Below, one piece after another: positions 21,806-32,659 of a stretch of 56,704 nucleotides of DNA. Under the pieces are notes generated by a model. That model did not search any database and was not told the DNA's origin. It saw only the letters and a list, made by a program, of their open reading frames with translations. Position 1 is the stretch's first letter; each line of letters starts with the position of its first letter. The position numbers and the translations under genes are program-made. The DNA comes from Perkinsus olseni (lineage: Eukaryota; Perkinsozoa; Perkinsida). Location of the stretch: contig JABANN010000178.1 in assembly GCA_013115125.1 (NCBI GenBank), positions 1 through 56,704 on the forward strand, written 5' to 3'.

Positions 21806-23912
21806 TCACATATCAATGATCTTCGACAGCTTCTGGATTCTATTCAGGAGAAGATCGCCCTGGACCGAAACCTCAGGTGCCTCCACCTTCGTTCAACTGT
21901 ACGTCCTACCTGTTTGATGATTTTCTGGTATTTTTCATTCCGCTCGTCCTGCACATTCGACTCAACCACACCATTCACTTTGTCGATCTTGCACGACAGC
22001 TTTCCCGAAGAGATGAATGACGAGAGCTCCCTAAAGCAACTGCCGTTGGGACAGCGACCACGAGGCGGCACTCACTCATCAATGAACTGGGGGGTAACAC
22101 CGAATGCATCGGCCATCATTCGCAAGGTCACAGTCTTGTAAGAAGCGAGGAATTGTCGATAGGCGTTCTGGAAAGAACAACAACAACAACAACAACATGT
22201 GCTCATCGCCGCGGCCAACACGTTTTACCAGTCTCATCTGACGGTTGAAGTATCTCAGATGAACACTCATATAGCGATTTCTCCGCACCAACTGGATGAC
22301 CCCGCCTGGAAATACCAACTTTTTCCCAACTCGGACGGTACGACATGTGTCTCACCGAAGGCCACGAAAAACTCCTTGTATCGTGAATCGTAGAGGCTTG
22401 TGAGGAACTCCCTCAGCGGCGGTAGATCGCCAACGACGGAGAGAACTTCGGGAGAAGTTTTCACTTGAGTCCTGACAGAGTGGTCCAATGCTCGATTCGG
22501 CAGTCGCCAGTGGTCGCCTACATGACAGTCTTCCGATCCGTGGCAACCATCGACGTGAGCACAGTATAGAAGATGTAGTCAGTAAAGGGCATGAGCTCAG
22601 TGGCGGTGAAGGTCTGAAGGGCCGATAAGAATTGGCCTGAGAGGAAGCAAGCTACTCTCCACTTTCTAAGGTCACACGTACCAGCCGCAGCCTCGAAGTC
22701 CCGAGTCATCATTTGATACCTGAAGGAACTCAGCCGATCAGATGTCGCGCTTTCCCTCGAGATTGCGAGGAGAGGGGGTGAAAAGCAAAAGCAATGGTAT
22801 GAGGGGTCCCCATTACGATTGAAATGCCGCAGCTGAGTGACGAGGAAGTCGTCAGCACTATGGTAGCCAAAACCGAAATACGAGTTGCACGCACGCACAA
22901 GATCAAACTCACAGGCCGTCATAAACCTTTAGCTTGTTGCGTCTCTCCCAGTCGCCTCCCTTGGACAGCTCGTTGTGTGCTCGATCAATGTTCTTCTTAC
23001 ACCCTTGAATGTCGTTCCTGAACACCAACCCAACTCCCCTCATACCAACACCAACTAGCGGACAACAACAACCCACCAGAAGATATTCATCCGGATCTGC
23101 GTGAGAATATTGTCCAACCTGGCCCCAACACCCACAGTGATCTTCAAAGCCTCCTCGAAAGCCTCCACAGCCTTCTCACGATCACCTAAAAAGTAAATTG
23201 CCAATACCAGCGGAGCGAAGCAGAACAAATGTGCTATGAAAAGTCTAGGAAGTTCCATGGATAGATTATTGACCGCTGGTTGCTCATAAAGAGTCCGAAA
23301 CAAATTCCCTTGAAACATCTTTTTTACAGCGGAGCGAAGCCCTCTTACCTATCCTGAGATAAAACTCTCCCTTGTTCAGGATGGCATCCCGCTGCTCGAT
23401 ATCGCCCAAATTCTCTTGCGCGTCTAAGAAATAACAAACGTTGACTCAACCATAATCGCTCGGATGATCGATTTGCCGAGATCAAATGACGACGATGACC
23501 CCGCCCAACCTTCAATGCTCAGCTCTAGTTTCTTGAGCTCTTCCTCATTTTTTGTTTCCATCTCGGCTACCTGAGACCATTCGAGGCCTCCTAACGATAA
23601 AACTGACCCGCTGTCAATATTACCAACTTCTCATCGGCCGCCCACCCAAACTCCTCACAAAGTTCCTTGTACCATACACTCTGGCCTGACAGAAGACGGC
23701 GGATCGAAGCGTTTCATTTTGTGCATTTTTCGATTGACTCGTGAAGTACTTTGCTCCCTGATCGCTTTCATGAGGTCTTCCTTAGCCGCATCCTTCTCCT
23801 GTCGAGAATAGACATCATCTTCGCATTGGAGTATGAACCTGATTCCGATCTTCAACCTCCTCCCACCACCCCGGTGTTTCCACCAGCATCTTTCGAGTGA
23901 TAGAATGGACAC
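21806..23912 (-). CDS. RPN7: 26S proteasome regulatory subunit RPN7 (PSMD6), multi-exon
   Basis: A lid subunit of the 19S proteasome regulator. Exons read on the minus strand give, in order: WYKELCEEFGWAADEKL, VAEMETKNEEELKKLELSIE, DAQENLGDIEQRDAILNKGE, GDREKAVEAFEEALKITVGV, NIDRAHNELSKGGDWERRNK followed by LKVYDGL, RDFEAAAG, LSALQTFTATELMPFTDYIF, VVGDLPPLREFLTSLYDSRY, the PCI-domain string AYRQFLASYKTVTLRMMADA followed by FGVTPQFIDE, ELSSFISSGKLSCKIDKVNG, and the terminal GDLLLNRIQKLSKIID with a stop at 21806. These are the successive conserved blocks of RPN7 (helical repeats, then PCI winged helix). The introns are short, and one holds a (CAA)n run. The first exon (ATG near 23912) is uncertain. 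The next gene upstream on the same strand is METTL18-like. Confidence 0.92.
22175..22198. repeat. (CAA)n microsatellite
   Basis: Eight CAA-type units next to the PCI exon of RPN7, in noncoding sequence on that strand. Confidence 0.8.
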
Positions 23913-24251
23913 TCCCTCCCTCCTCTCTAACTACTATTCACAGTGACACTATGTAGTGACAACACACGGAAAATTCGCATCGAAAAACCTTCAACCATTC
24001 AAGTTCTTCGATTCGGGCATCGCCCCTCAATCGTTGCGGGGACGCAGGGTTCCGCACTACCTATCCTGCGCGTGTTTCATATTAGGGAGGGTCTTAGTGT
24101 CCTCCTCAGGCAGTCCAGCGGAGATGGCATCCATATCTTAAGTAGAAGCACGAACACTACAGAAAAGCATTTCGCCCCTCAACCCAGGCACGTCGCGCGC
24201 CACAAAACTCGACAGCAGGCTGAGATGCAACGTGAATGAAACTGAGTAATT

Positions 24252-26112
24252 TCATTGTCCTTGTCTCTTCTTCCGCACTTCCACGATTTCCCGGATGTTA
24301 CTCCGAGTGTCCTCGAACAACGCAACCGACCGGCACGTCAGAGTGTCCGAGTAGTAGTCCTCAACGAAACTGAGAGCGATGGCTGGCAGGTATGGAATCA
24401 GTGATCGAAAATACCCGGAAATTTGAGACGCGTCTTCTGCCCGGATAATTTTCAGACCAACTCCTCGGTTTGCGAGATTCCTTAACCTATCGCATTTTAT
24501 TTTGATGGTAAATGCAAGCGACCCACGTTTTGAACAAGACGCCTGGCTGGCCGCAAGCTTCTCTATAGCAATTCTCGCGCGCCCTAAAACTTTACGATCA
24601 AGAACATGCCCGGCACTGGAATGGTGAAATCGCAAAAGGTGCTGGAGCTTCACGACCGAAAATATGTTCTCTCCCAAGAGTCCAAAGAGACCACGAGTAT
24701 TACCTCATGAAGGGAGCAGTACCACCGCCGCAGCCAAAATACAACTTCTTGCCCGCGAACAGGGCCACTCCGTTCTCAGGGTCGAGAAGGTCGATGAGCA
24801 TAGCGAGCAGAGGCTCGAAGGAGGTCTGCCTGCCAGAGAGACGAGAGCCATCATCATCGTACCACCATTTTTCGCTGACCAGGTCTACATAGAAAACGGC
24901 ATCCGCTGTATACGAAGAGATGGTTTTCAGAGACAAACAGTAGCCGGATTCCGTAAAGTCCCGTAGAAGTCCAGGCGAGTGGAAGAAATCTAACGGAAAT
25001 TTTAGAACACTTTCGAGATTCGTCGCAGTGATAAGTTATCACTGATAACCAAGAGCAAAAGGGAGAACTGCGAATTCGGGAAGGGGTTAATGCAAAGTCC
25101 TCGCGAGACGACTGTTACGGCGAAGACTCACGCATGAACGCAGGCGAATTAACGGGAGAAGTTGTGATGGCAACAACTGCCACGAGACAACTGCAGTACT
25201 TGTATATCCCTTCACTAGACAGTATCAAGCCAAACAGTCCAGCATCTCCCTTAAGCAGGCGGGTCAAGCCCTCACCCCACGCCCCTGTCACGTATCTGCT
25301 CACCATCAATAACCTTCCCTTAGGAGAAGAAGTGGATGCCTTACCGTGTCCTCTTGGCGGCTGATGCTGGTAGACGCCTGACGTTTTGGCTGGTGATGAG
25401 CTGCAGCACGGAGGGGTCGAGATCGTGTAAGTACGCGGTGGCATTAGGACTGTCGAGGAGAGCCTGTGCAGTTGAATGGAACGATAGCCGGTACATGGGA
25501 CTGTTGTTAGTACCGCTATTCCGGGCAGGGCATGGCCGCAGCCTAGCTCCAGCACCTTGGTAACCGGAGCTGGATGCTCATGGACGTATCTGAGATTAGG
25601 GACGGACATGTGGATCGCCTTGGGCAGGTGACAGGGAGTGAAACCAAGACGTCGGCGAGCGGTCAAGGAGGGCGTCGTTAGAAATACTGTGCCGAGTATG
25701 GGGTTCACTGTGAGTGTCCTCCGCCTTTTACGTTTTTACGGACGACCCGCAAGGGTGGCGAGAAACCGGAGCAAGATTTTCCAAGATCAACAGGCTACGT
25801 TGCATACTCCTACTCACGCGACGCTCTACCAGCAGCATAATTTTTCGTAATTTCATCGAAGACGAGCCGCGCACAAAATTTTCCCCCATGACAAAGCTGG
25901 CGAGATCGATCTCTCACGGAGCGTCATTTTGACGCCGATTCTTGCCCGTGCGGTGAAGAAAGGTTGGAATGCTCTAAGATACGCCTGGCATACCTTGCAA
26001 GATCGATGCTGCACTCCCATACGCGGAAGCCCGACTTGAGGTCGACATTGGAGTCAAAGTCCCCGGTGATCGAAGATACCACGTCGACCTTCAAATCTTC
26101 AGCCACTGCCAC
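24252..26112 (-). CDS. METTL18: METTL18-like histidine N-methyltransferase, multi-exon
   Basis: A seven-beta-strand SAM-dependent methyltransferase; animal METTL18 and yeast Hpm1 methylate a histidine of ribosomal protein uL3. Exons on the minus strand give DLKSGFRVWECSIDLARY (family WECxxDL motif, about 26050-25970), KVLELGCGHALPGIA (SAM-binding motif I), and, after an intron from GTACTAAC to TGCACAG, ALLDSPNATAYLHDLDPSVL with ITSQNV. Later exons give YVTGAWGEGLTRLLKG with LILSSEGIY (the family SE-IY motif), then LLDPENGVALFAGKKLYFGC with GGGTAPFM (family YFGVGGG). The last exon ends SNIREIVEVRKKRQGQ with the stop at 24252. The order and spacing match the family, so the call is strong; the first exon upstream of about 26112 and the exon near 24550-24660 are not resolved. 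Confidence 0.88.
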
Positions 26113-26507
26113 TGACCGGAATGAACCTAAGATACGCTTTCAGAGGTTTGAAGGCAACAATAAAAGATTACATGAATTGGAAGATCCCCTGGGGGCTACG
26201 AACCCACACACCGTCATTATTTTTGACTTTGACAGGTGAAAACGTTGAGAAAATACAAGTGAGAGCAAGATGAGCAAGTGACGAGTTGCTACTGCTGTCA
26301 GTGGCAGCAACAGAAGTTGTGTCGAATGGGACAGGTGGGTAGCCTTCTGTACTATATGTAGACTCCCTGCGGAAGGCCACCGTTGACCTTTCTTAATTAG
26401 AGCTCGAAGACCATCCACCTTCACGAGGTCTCAAGATCTTAGGATGGTCCTATAACGGAGTCGTCTGCGTGACTGCTTGTCGGCAGTCGTTTTCACTATT
26501 CCCAATA

Positions 26508-27346
26508 ATGTGCCGCGCCTGCGCTCGTTCCCAGCAGCTCCGCCTTCACCTTGACAGGGATGCACCGACGACCGACGCAGCGGCAGCATCCAAGTCCCGA
26601 CGCCCCTCAGTGGCCTCTGACTGCTCCTCAGTCGTTCCCAGCACCAAGGTAAGGTTCGCCCCATCTCTCTAGCACAATCACTGCCCCGTCCTCAGTCCTC
26701 GCCGACCGATCGTTCTACCGTGACCTCAACTCCCTGTTCTGCTGGGCCGAGCTCACCTCCCTCGACTACGACGAGGCCCCTCTGTGCGTACTTCAAGAAC
26801 GACAGATGCCGTATGGGGAACGCCTGCCGGTTCGCGCACTCGTTGAAGGAGCATAAGAACCCTCGACTGATTCTCATGAGGAGATTCCCTCAGTACCGCC
26901 AGCAGTCCCCGGTGCAAATGGTGAGTCTTGAAGATCTGTGGTCTCGGAGACGTTAGTCAATAACTTCTCAGGCCCCCTATGTAGCCCAGCCGCCGGTCAT
27001 GCCGAATCAGTGTTATGGCTACGTAGCTCCTCCTCCTGCTGTACAGGTATGCTAACACACGCCTCTTACGTTGAAGTCAGTCTTGTTGTCGTTCTCAGCA
27101 ACCCCAAGCAGAAGCAGCAGTGTTCCCTCTGGCCTCTCCTGGTGGTCCTATGACCGTGCCCGCGCCCCCGCCCCAGGTAGGATAGCCGATAAGTCGGGTC
27201 TGTCGTCACTTCACCGTTTCCAGATGTATTATTACTATCAGCCGACGGGTCAGGGAGCAGCTGCTCCGGTCTACTACGCCCCTATGATGGTCCAGCAGAG
27301 CCCAGAGCCCTCTGCCGCCGCCGCTCCTGTCATGGAGAATCAATAA
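26508..27346 (+). CDS. CCCH zinc-finger protein 1
   Basis: Five exons with GT-AG introns of about 40-55 nt. Exon 1 (ATG at 26508) is Ser/Ala-rich; exon 2 (about 26694-26921) carries one CCCH finger, CAYFKNDRCRMGNACRFAH, with spacing C-x7-C-x5-C-x3-H, followed by EHKNPRLILMRRFPQY. The remaining exons are Pro, Gln and Tyr rich (APPPAVQ, MYYYYQPTGQGAAAP, YYAPMMVQQSPEP) and end MENQ with a stop at 27346. CCCH fingers with low-complexity tails usually bind mRNA and act in post-transcriptional control. The paralogue follows at 28203. The first Met is chosen because it is the only ATG in the opening frame. Confidence 0.8.
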
Positions 27347-28202
27347 TCTTGGCACCCGCTGGATGAAGACTTGCTACCCATCCCGCTGCCTACTAAGCGC
27401 ATATCAGCGTATCTCGATGAACGGAGGGGCACTGCGCTCACGACTCGAGGCTAGTTCCCTTATCCCAGGTGGGTCGAAGCTCTCCTCGATCCGTCTGTCA
27501 CTGGTCGTCGGTCATATTGGTTGTAGCATTCAGCATTTTCGCTGTTGTAATGTATTTTTCCGTACTGCTAGTTGTGACGCTAGCCACTGATCATCTCTCG
27601 GCCTGTTCCTGTTTTTACAACTATGCCGCTTCCTCTCGTGGATGTTCTGAGCGACGATAGGTGACTAAGTGAAGTATCTTTATGACGCCCGTGCGGGTGG
27701 TGAAAAAGCTTGATTACCGTAAATGTTGTTTTGACCTATTATTTCCTTTCTTCTGGACTCCGTATCATTTCCATACTTGGCGTCCTTGTCGTCATTTCCG
27801 TATCCGAGGTCGAGGCGCGTGCGACGTAGATGATGTTGGGAGCTTGCGAACAAGTTGCTGGACTGTTTGTCTCCCTTCATGGTATACCATTCTTACTGAT
27901 GATGATGTTATGATAAGTCTCGGCTGGACGAAGAAGGGGGCAAGAGGCATTCGCTTTTGCCTTTGTTACGTCGCGGTTCCCTCTCCCGCGATGGTGTTGT
28001 TCCGAGGAGAACTTCTTGTGTTGATCAATCAGCGGGGGGGGAGGACTGTCTGATGAGCCTTTCTCTCTTACCTGATGTCCATCCCAACTGGCGTTTGCAG
28101 TGGCTCGGAGACAGCGGAGAGGCAACGAACAGGCGCGGATGGCCGAGGAGAGGTGGGATTTCGAATACTTGATGCAGCCTTTCCAGTGAGTTCGGTGGCA
28201 GG
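27347..28202. other. Spacer between CCCH genes
   Basis: Holds the 3' flank of gene 1 and probably the promoter and 5' exon of gene 2. A frame right after the stop reads WHPLDEDLLPIPLPTKRISA but lacks support as an exon. Confidence 0.35.
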
Positions 28203-28725
28203 ACTCGAAAGGGCGGAGTATTGCGGAAGGTGCAGCAGCCCAGAAGCCGCTATGTGGATATTATAAGAAGGACCGCTGTCGGCTAGGGCAGATGTGTCGG
28301 TGAGTAGCCCTCGGCCGAGGTCGGGATTTTGAGAACGTGTATTAGATTCGCCCACAGTCTGCACGAGCATGCTAATCCCCGCTTGATCACAATGAGGAGG
28401 GCCACGACCAGGTCGGCTAGAAGGAAGAGAGGATCGTCGAGTACAGCCAGCGTGACCAGCAGCTGCGATGCGGCGTCGACTGCCGATGTAAGTCTGCGGC
28501 TGGATTGCTGATTGTTCACAGCGGTCCTTTCAGGAATATACGACCAGCGCTGGTGATGTGTCGTCGGCGGTATTCGATGAGTCGGTGATAGCGTCCATTC
28601 CTGGGGACGAGTTTGGTGTTCCGGGATTTGGAGAGTCATCGCAGGCAATGACGATGGTAGTATATTGGGAGCTGGGGGGGGGTGGCGAGTCTTGTGGAGG
28701 GATGCCGCAAAGTGGAGCAGTTTAG
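28203..28725 (+). CDS. CCCH zinc-finger protein 2, 5' end unresolved
   Basis: Tandem paralogue of CCCH gene 1. The exon from about 28203 reads QKPLCGYYKKDRCRLGQMC and is interrupted within the finger by an intron (GTGAGTAG to GTATTAG). It continues RFAHSLHEHANPRLITMRR, giving the same C-x7-C-x5-C-x3-H finger and the same flanking EHxNPRLIxMRR signature. A Ser/Arg-rich segment follows (RRKRGSSSTASVTSSCDAAS). The last exon (EYTTSAGDVSSAVFDESVIA to SGAV) ends at 28725 and is acidic and Gly-rich, not Pro/Gln/Tyr-rich as in gene 1. The finger is conserved while the tail has diverged. The upstream exon, possibly beginning ATG at about 28077, is not established. Confidence 0.7.
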
Positions 28726-30361
28726 GGACGTAATTTCGAACTTTTGGGCTGCTATGGCTGAGACTGGTTGAGGGTTTGCGATGTTGCCGATTCCAATTTC
28801 GCTGTCCATTTGTGATCAATCGTCGTTCACTGATAAATCCGGGAGTTGTGGCGTTTTTGCATTGCGTAGCTTAGTAAAGAGCACTCCATCCCTACAACAA
28901 CGCCAGTTGCGCTCTTCACGTTCCCCCACCACACTGTTGTTTCTGTCTGTGTGGGCTTAGCTCGCTTTGCCATTGATAATGACGTCAGGCTTGTCCGGGT
29001 TATTATATGACCAACGCTTGCTACTCGTCGACGTCTACCTGTGCAGCTGGTTGTTATGACATACCATCGTTCTCGATGGTTGAGCATGGCTTGTACATAC
29101 CTAGGCGAAGGGCAGAGGTACTTCTTACGGGGTTCGAGGGTCGATGAATCAACGTTACATCACTTTTGGATGATTCTGAGGCTAATTTTACTGAACCGCT
29201 TTGAAAATCGTGAGATGGTTTTTTGCTAAGCAAAGTTGCGGTTTTCTACCCTCACCATATCACAGCTTCGGATAACTGCTGTCATTGTGGTCTCTATCGT
29301 TCTCTAAAACACGCCGGAAATTGTATGCTGCTACCGGTCTATACTTCGCAGACTGCACAGCAAATTCGGAAATTATACAATTCCCGACGGCCACTTGAAC
29401 ATTTTGTGCTGGATCTATTACGCCGCTTGCTACTACGAGCTCCGATGTTCCCCCGCAGGTCGAGTCCTGCCCAGTGCGACCTCTACCCATTGAATGCAGT
29501 GATTCAAGGCGCCATGTAGGTTGGGGTGATTCATCCGTCGTCAACGCTTTCATTGTTTCTTTCAGCTACCTCCCTTCCCCTATGCGGCTACTGTTGAGGA
29601 GCTCGCTGCCTGCGCTCCCGACCACTATGAAGATTGATTCACTCCGAAAAAAGTCTCTCGCCTCCTGGTTGCCCACAGCAGCAGTAGCGCTGAATTCCTG
29701 TCCAGAGGGACAGCAAGGGAAGCTCGTTTCCGTTGTTTCGTCTTGGCCTCCTGCGCTCCCTCGGACAGTCTGATGCTGATCTAAGATTATTGCATTAGTA
29801 TAGTATTATCTCTTGCGACGTCAAGGGTGTCCAGCCCCTCGATGGCGTTGTTGTCGGTTAAGTTAAGAGTAGCCAGTCTACTCGTTATTTATATCACAGA
29901 GTTTTTTAATCCTAGTGGCACTTGGTTGGCTGTCATGGTTCAGCAGCTAGTCCCATCGGACGACTGTATCGAATGGCTGTGGTGCCTTTCTGTGATGGGC
30001 ATTATTAACAGCAGCCCCCCTTCGAATTCACGATCTTGCGAGAAGGTCATTTCCCCACCAGTTTGTTGAGGAAATAGATGCTCCGTTCAAAGGGGAACTA
30101 GCCGACCCCTCGTGTCTCCTCATCTTCGGCATCACTGTCATCACCGCTGCTCAGTCATACTTAGCTACTTATCGTAGGCGTTGTGTTGGTCAATTACCGT
30201 CCTGTTGGTGAGTGTACATAGTGAGGATCTCCACAATCTGCCACAACCAGCGGAAAGAGCATCCAGGTTATGGGGCTTTCGAAGGGGTCGCCTCGCAAGC
30301 ATCGTTGCCAGAGCCGTACAGCTCCGGCCTCTCGTCAGATCTATTGTATCCCACATGTGTG
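28726..30361. other. Long gap with one possible exon pair
   Basis: No gene is supported. A possible spliced frame near 29415-29640 joins TSSDVPPQVESCPVRPLP to LPPFPYAATVEELAACAPDH across an intron ending CTTTCAG. It could be the end of an unrecognised gene. Confidence 0.3.
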
Positions 30362-32079
30362 ATGCTTCACACTGCGCTTGTCGTCGTCGTGGTGTCCCTG
30401 GCTGTGACTGTGGTGGACCCTTTGGAAAGAGGGAGTAAAAATTTGAAGGTGATGAGGGGCCCCGTTCTCTGATAGGTGAGCTTTGTCCGCTCTTCTGTCT
30501 TGTCTAGTTTATCGACGCGCTGGTCCTCACGAATCCGAATAGTACTTGTCGAACGCAACAGGAGGTTCACGGGAGGCTAGTAGCTCTTCGGCGTTTGTCA
30601 GCACACATCAGCCATGCAGACACTCAGGATCACAAAATGATTTTTGGACTGGAATTCTTACATATAGTCCTCGCGGCGGCGCTTTCGATTGGTTTCACTC
30701 ATGGTCTCGATGCGCCATTCAGCATTGACGCCCGTGCCAAATCCAAATCGTCCTTATGTCGTCAGCAGGGTTTTCGGTCCGGACCCTATTATACCTATTC
30801 TCCTCGGACATTCCTCACCAGACCTCCTTCGGTGAAAGTGGGTACTGAGACGCTTCTAGATCATGTTGGTGCATGGTGCTTGTGTGCTATGAATGGCCAC
30901 TGGCGAGTAGCGTATCTGCTCTTCCGGTAGCCTATAAGGCCCTCCCGACCTACCCGCTCTCAGGTCCATCACCGTTCAAAGCCTTATAGTCGTCCAGTAT
31001 CACAGACTGAGAAGGCTCGGGAGAACGAGATGACTGCTAAATTCTCACGACTCAGCGTTTCTCAAGTACCTCGGCAGGACTTGACCGACTTGGCAGTCGG
31101 GATGTCAGGTCTCGGATTCTCTCAAGTGCCCCAGAAGGAGCTGAGCGACTTGGCAACTGCATTGTCGAAGGTCGACATCGACGACAGCTGCTATCTGACC
31201 TGGCGGGAGACGTTGCAGCTCAGCAGTGATGGAGTCGGGTGCGATCTTTCGGAGTCTCCTTTCCGGCGAAGCGGGATGCAATAACCGTCGGGGCTCGCCG
31301 GGAATCGCGCAGTGAACCTTATCAACTCGACTGGGCCATGACGAGGTAAGCAGTTCTTAAGCCGTTGAATCACTCCCGCCTTCCCGCCGTGTGCTCTTCA
31401 GTACATGTTCTGTCCAGATGCGGAGGCGAAACCAGCTACTACGTCAATTTGAAGTACTTTATACCATCCAAATACGAAGGAAACGGTCTGGCCTGCAAGG
31501 ATGAGTTGGCGAGAAGAATTGAGGAGAGCCTTGGTACTCTCCTTCCCTCCGCGAAATAGGATGATCCAGTACGCCAGGGCCTCGAGAAACCCTCGGGGGA
31601 CATCTTATGGACAGTCACTTGTGCTTATGCTGAGTGCGACGGATGGGATTACAGGTTTGATGGAAAAGTAAGTATCGGCTGTGTCCAGATAGGAGAGTCG
31701 ACTTACAGCGGCGTAGCGGTATGCATTCGCACCACATTTCGAACAACTTGTCCAGACTCTCGCTTCGAATACTCAGGATGGGACAAGACGGTGAAGTTCA
31801 TGATCGCGGAGTTGAAAGTGGAGAGGGAATACAGCACGTAAACCGAGGGCATTGAGTTGCGAATGTGTCAATGCCGCACCGAAGTTCTTCGACTCTGTCA
31901 GGGAACATCCACAAGGAGACCCAATCCGTCACTCGAACCTGGCCGAGTTGAATAAGGCAGCATCGTTCGTTCTTGAGGTGGCAGTTGAAGCTCTCGGTGG
32001 TGGGGCCAGAGAAGGATCTAATTCGCCTCTGGCCCATCGTCTACACGCTGCTGTGCTCAAGAACGTCCCCTCCAAGTGA
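30362..32079 (+). CDS. Secreted tandem-family gene A (divergent)
   Basis: First and most divergent member of the seven-gene array. The best signal-peptide exon is 30362-30448 (MLHTALVVVVVSLAVTVVD), which ends in phase 0 like those of its paralogues; a second signal-like frame opens at 30637 and is the alternative. Exon 2 starts at 30964 with SKPYSRPVSQTEKAREN and holds the family block DDSCYLTWRE. Exon 3 (about 31272-31345, 74 nt instead of 86) has RRESRSEPYQLDW, where the otherwise conserved His and Cys of YHLDC are Gln and Trp. SYYVNLKYFIPSKYEGNGLA follows directly; the 84-nt exon seen in B, E, F and G is not apparent. The last exon has GDPIRHSNLAELNKAASFVL and ends at 32079. Loss of the H/C pair and of one exon suggests altered function or decay. 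Confidence 0.6.
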
Positions 32080-32659
32080 ATATCAGATTCCCTTGCCAAT
32101 ATCATGTTCCTGTTCGCTGTTCACTCCTGATGTGTGTCGCTGTGCCCCATGACTCCGTTCCGTTGTGGGCTACCCCTCATGATTCAAGGAATGCTCAGTG
32201 TCGAGGAAGCGATGGTCGTTGATTGCACATCGTACCGTATTCCGAGCATATGGCGATCAAGATGCTAGCAAGATCACGCAAGCGTTCGGAGTTCTCGCTA
32301 TTTCGCCGTACGAGATCATCACACTCACGGATAAAGACGGCGGTTTGGCGCTGTGGATCAGCGGAATCTTGAACGCTCGAGAAGTTTTGCCGACATTTCC
32401 GCTACATGAGACTTTTTGTTGTTGAAAAAGAATTTGGGCACAGAACGAGTGATGACACGCCTCAAGGCCACTAAGGAGAACTAATGGCGAGAGCTCAGGA
32501 TCCTGTTTTACAGCGTCGACAAGTCGTTGGGGTTGAGGCCTTCTTCGGATCATTCTGAATATGTGCTGTGGGTTCGAGTAGTGCGGAGTCCTCGAAGTAG
32601 CCATCGAGGTGGGGCCCCCCCCTCGGAGGGAGTCTCTGCCATTAGCGATTCACGCAGTT

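Noticed and set aside
28283-28819. Minus-strand open frame of 178 codons opposite CCCH gene 2
   Set aside because: It is the shadow of the CCCH exons; the plus-strand finger motif explains the coding signal.
30637-30930. Signal-like frame MIFGLEFLHIVLAAALSIGF as the start of gene A
   Set aside because: The exon at 30362-30448 fits the family pattern (VVVV core, phase-0 donor) better; kept as an alternative only.
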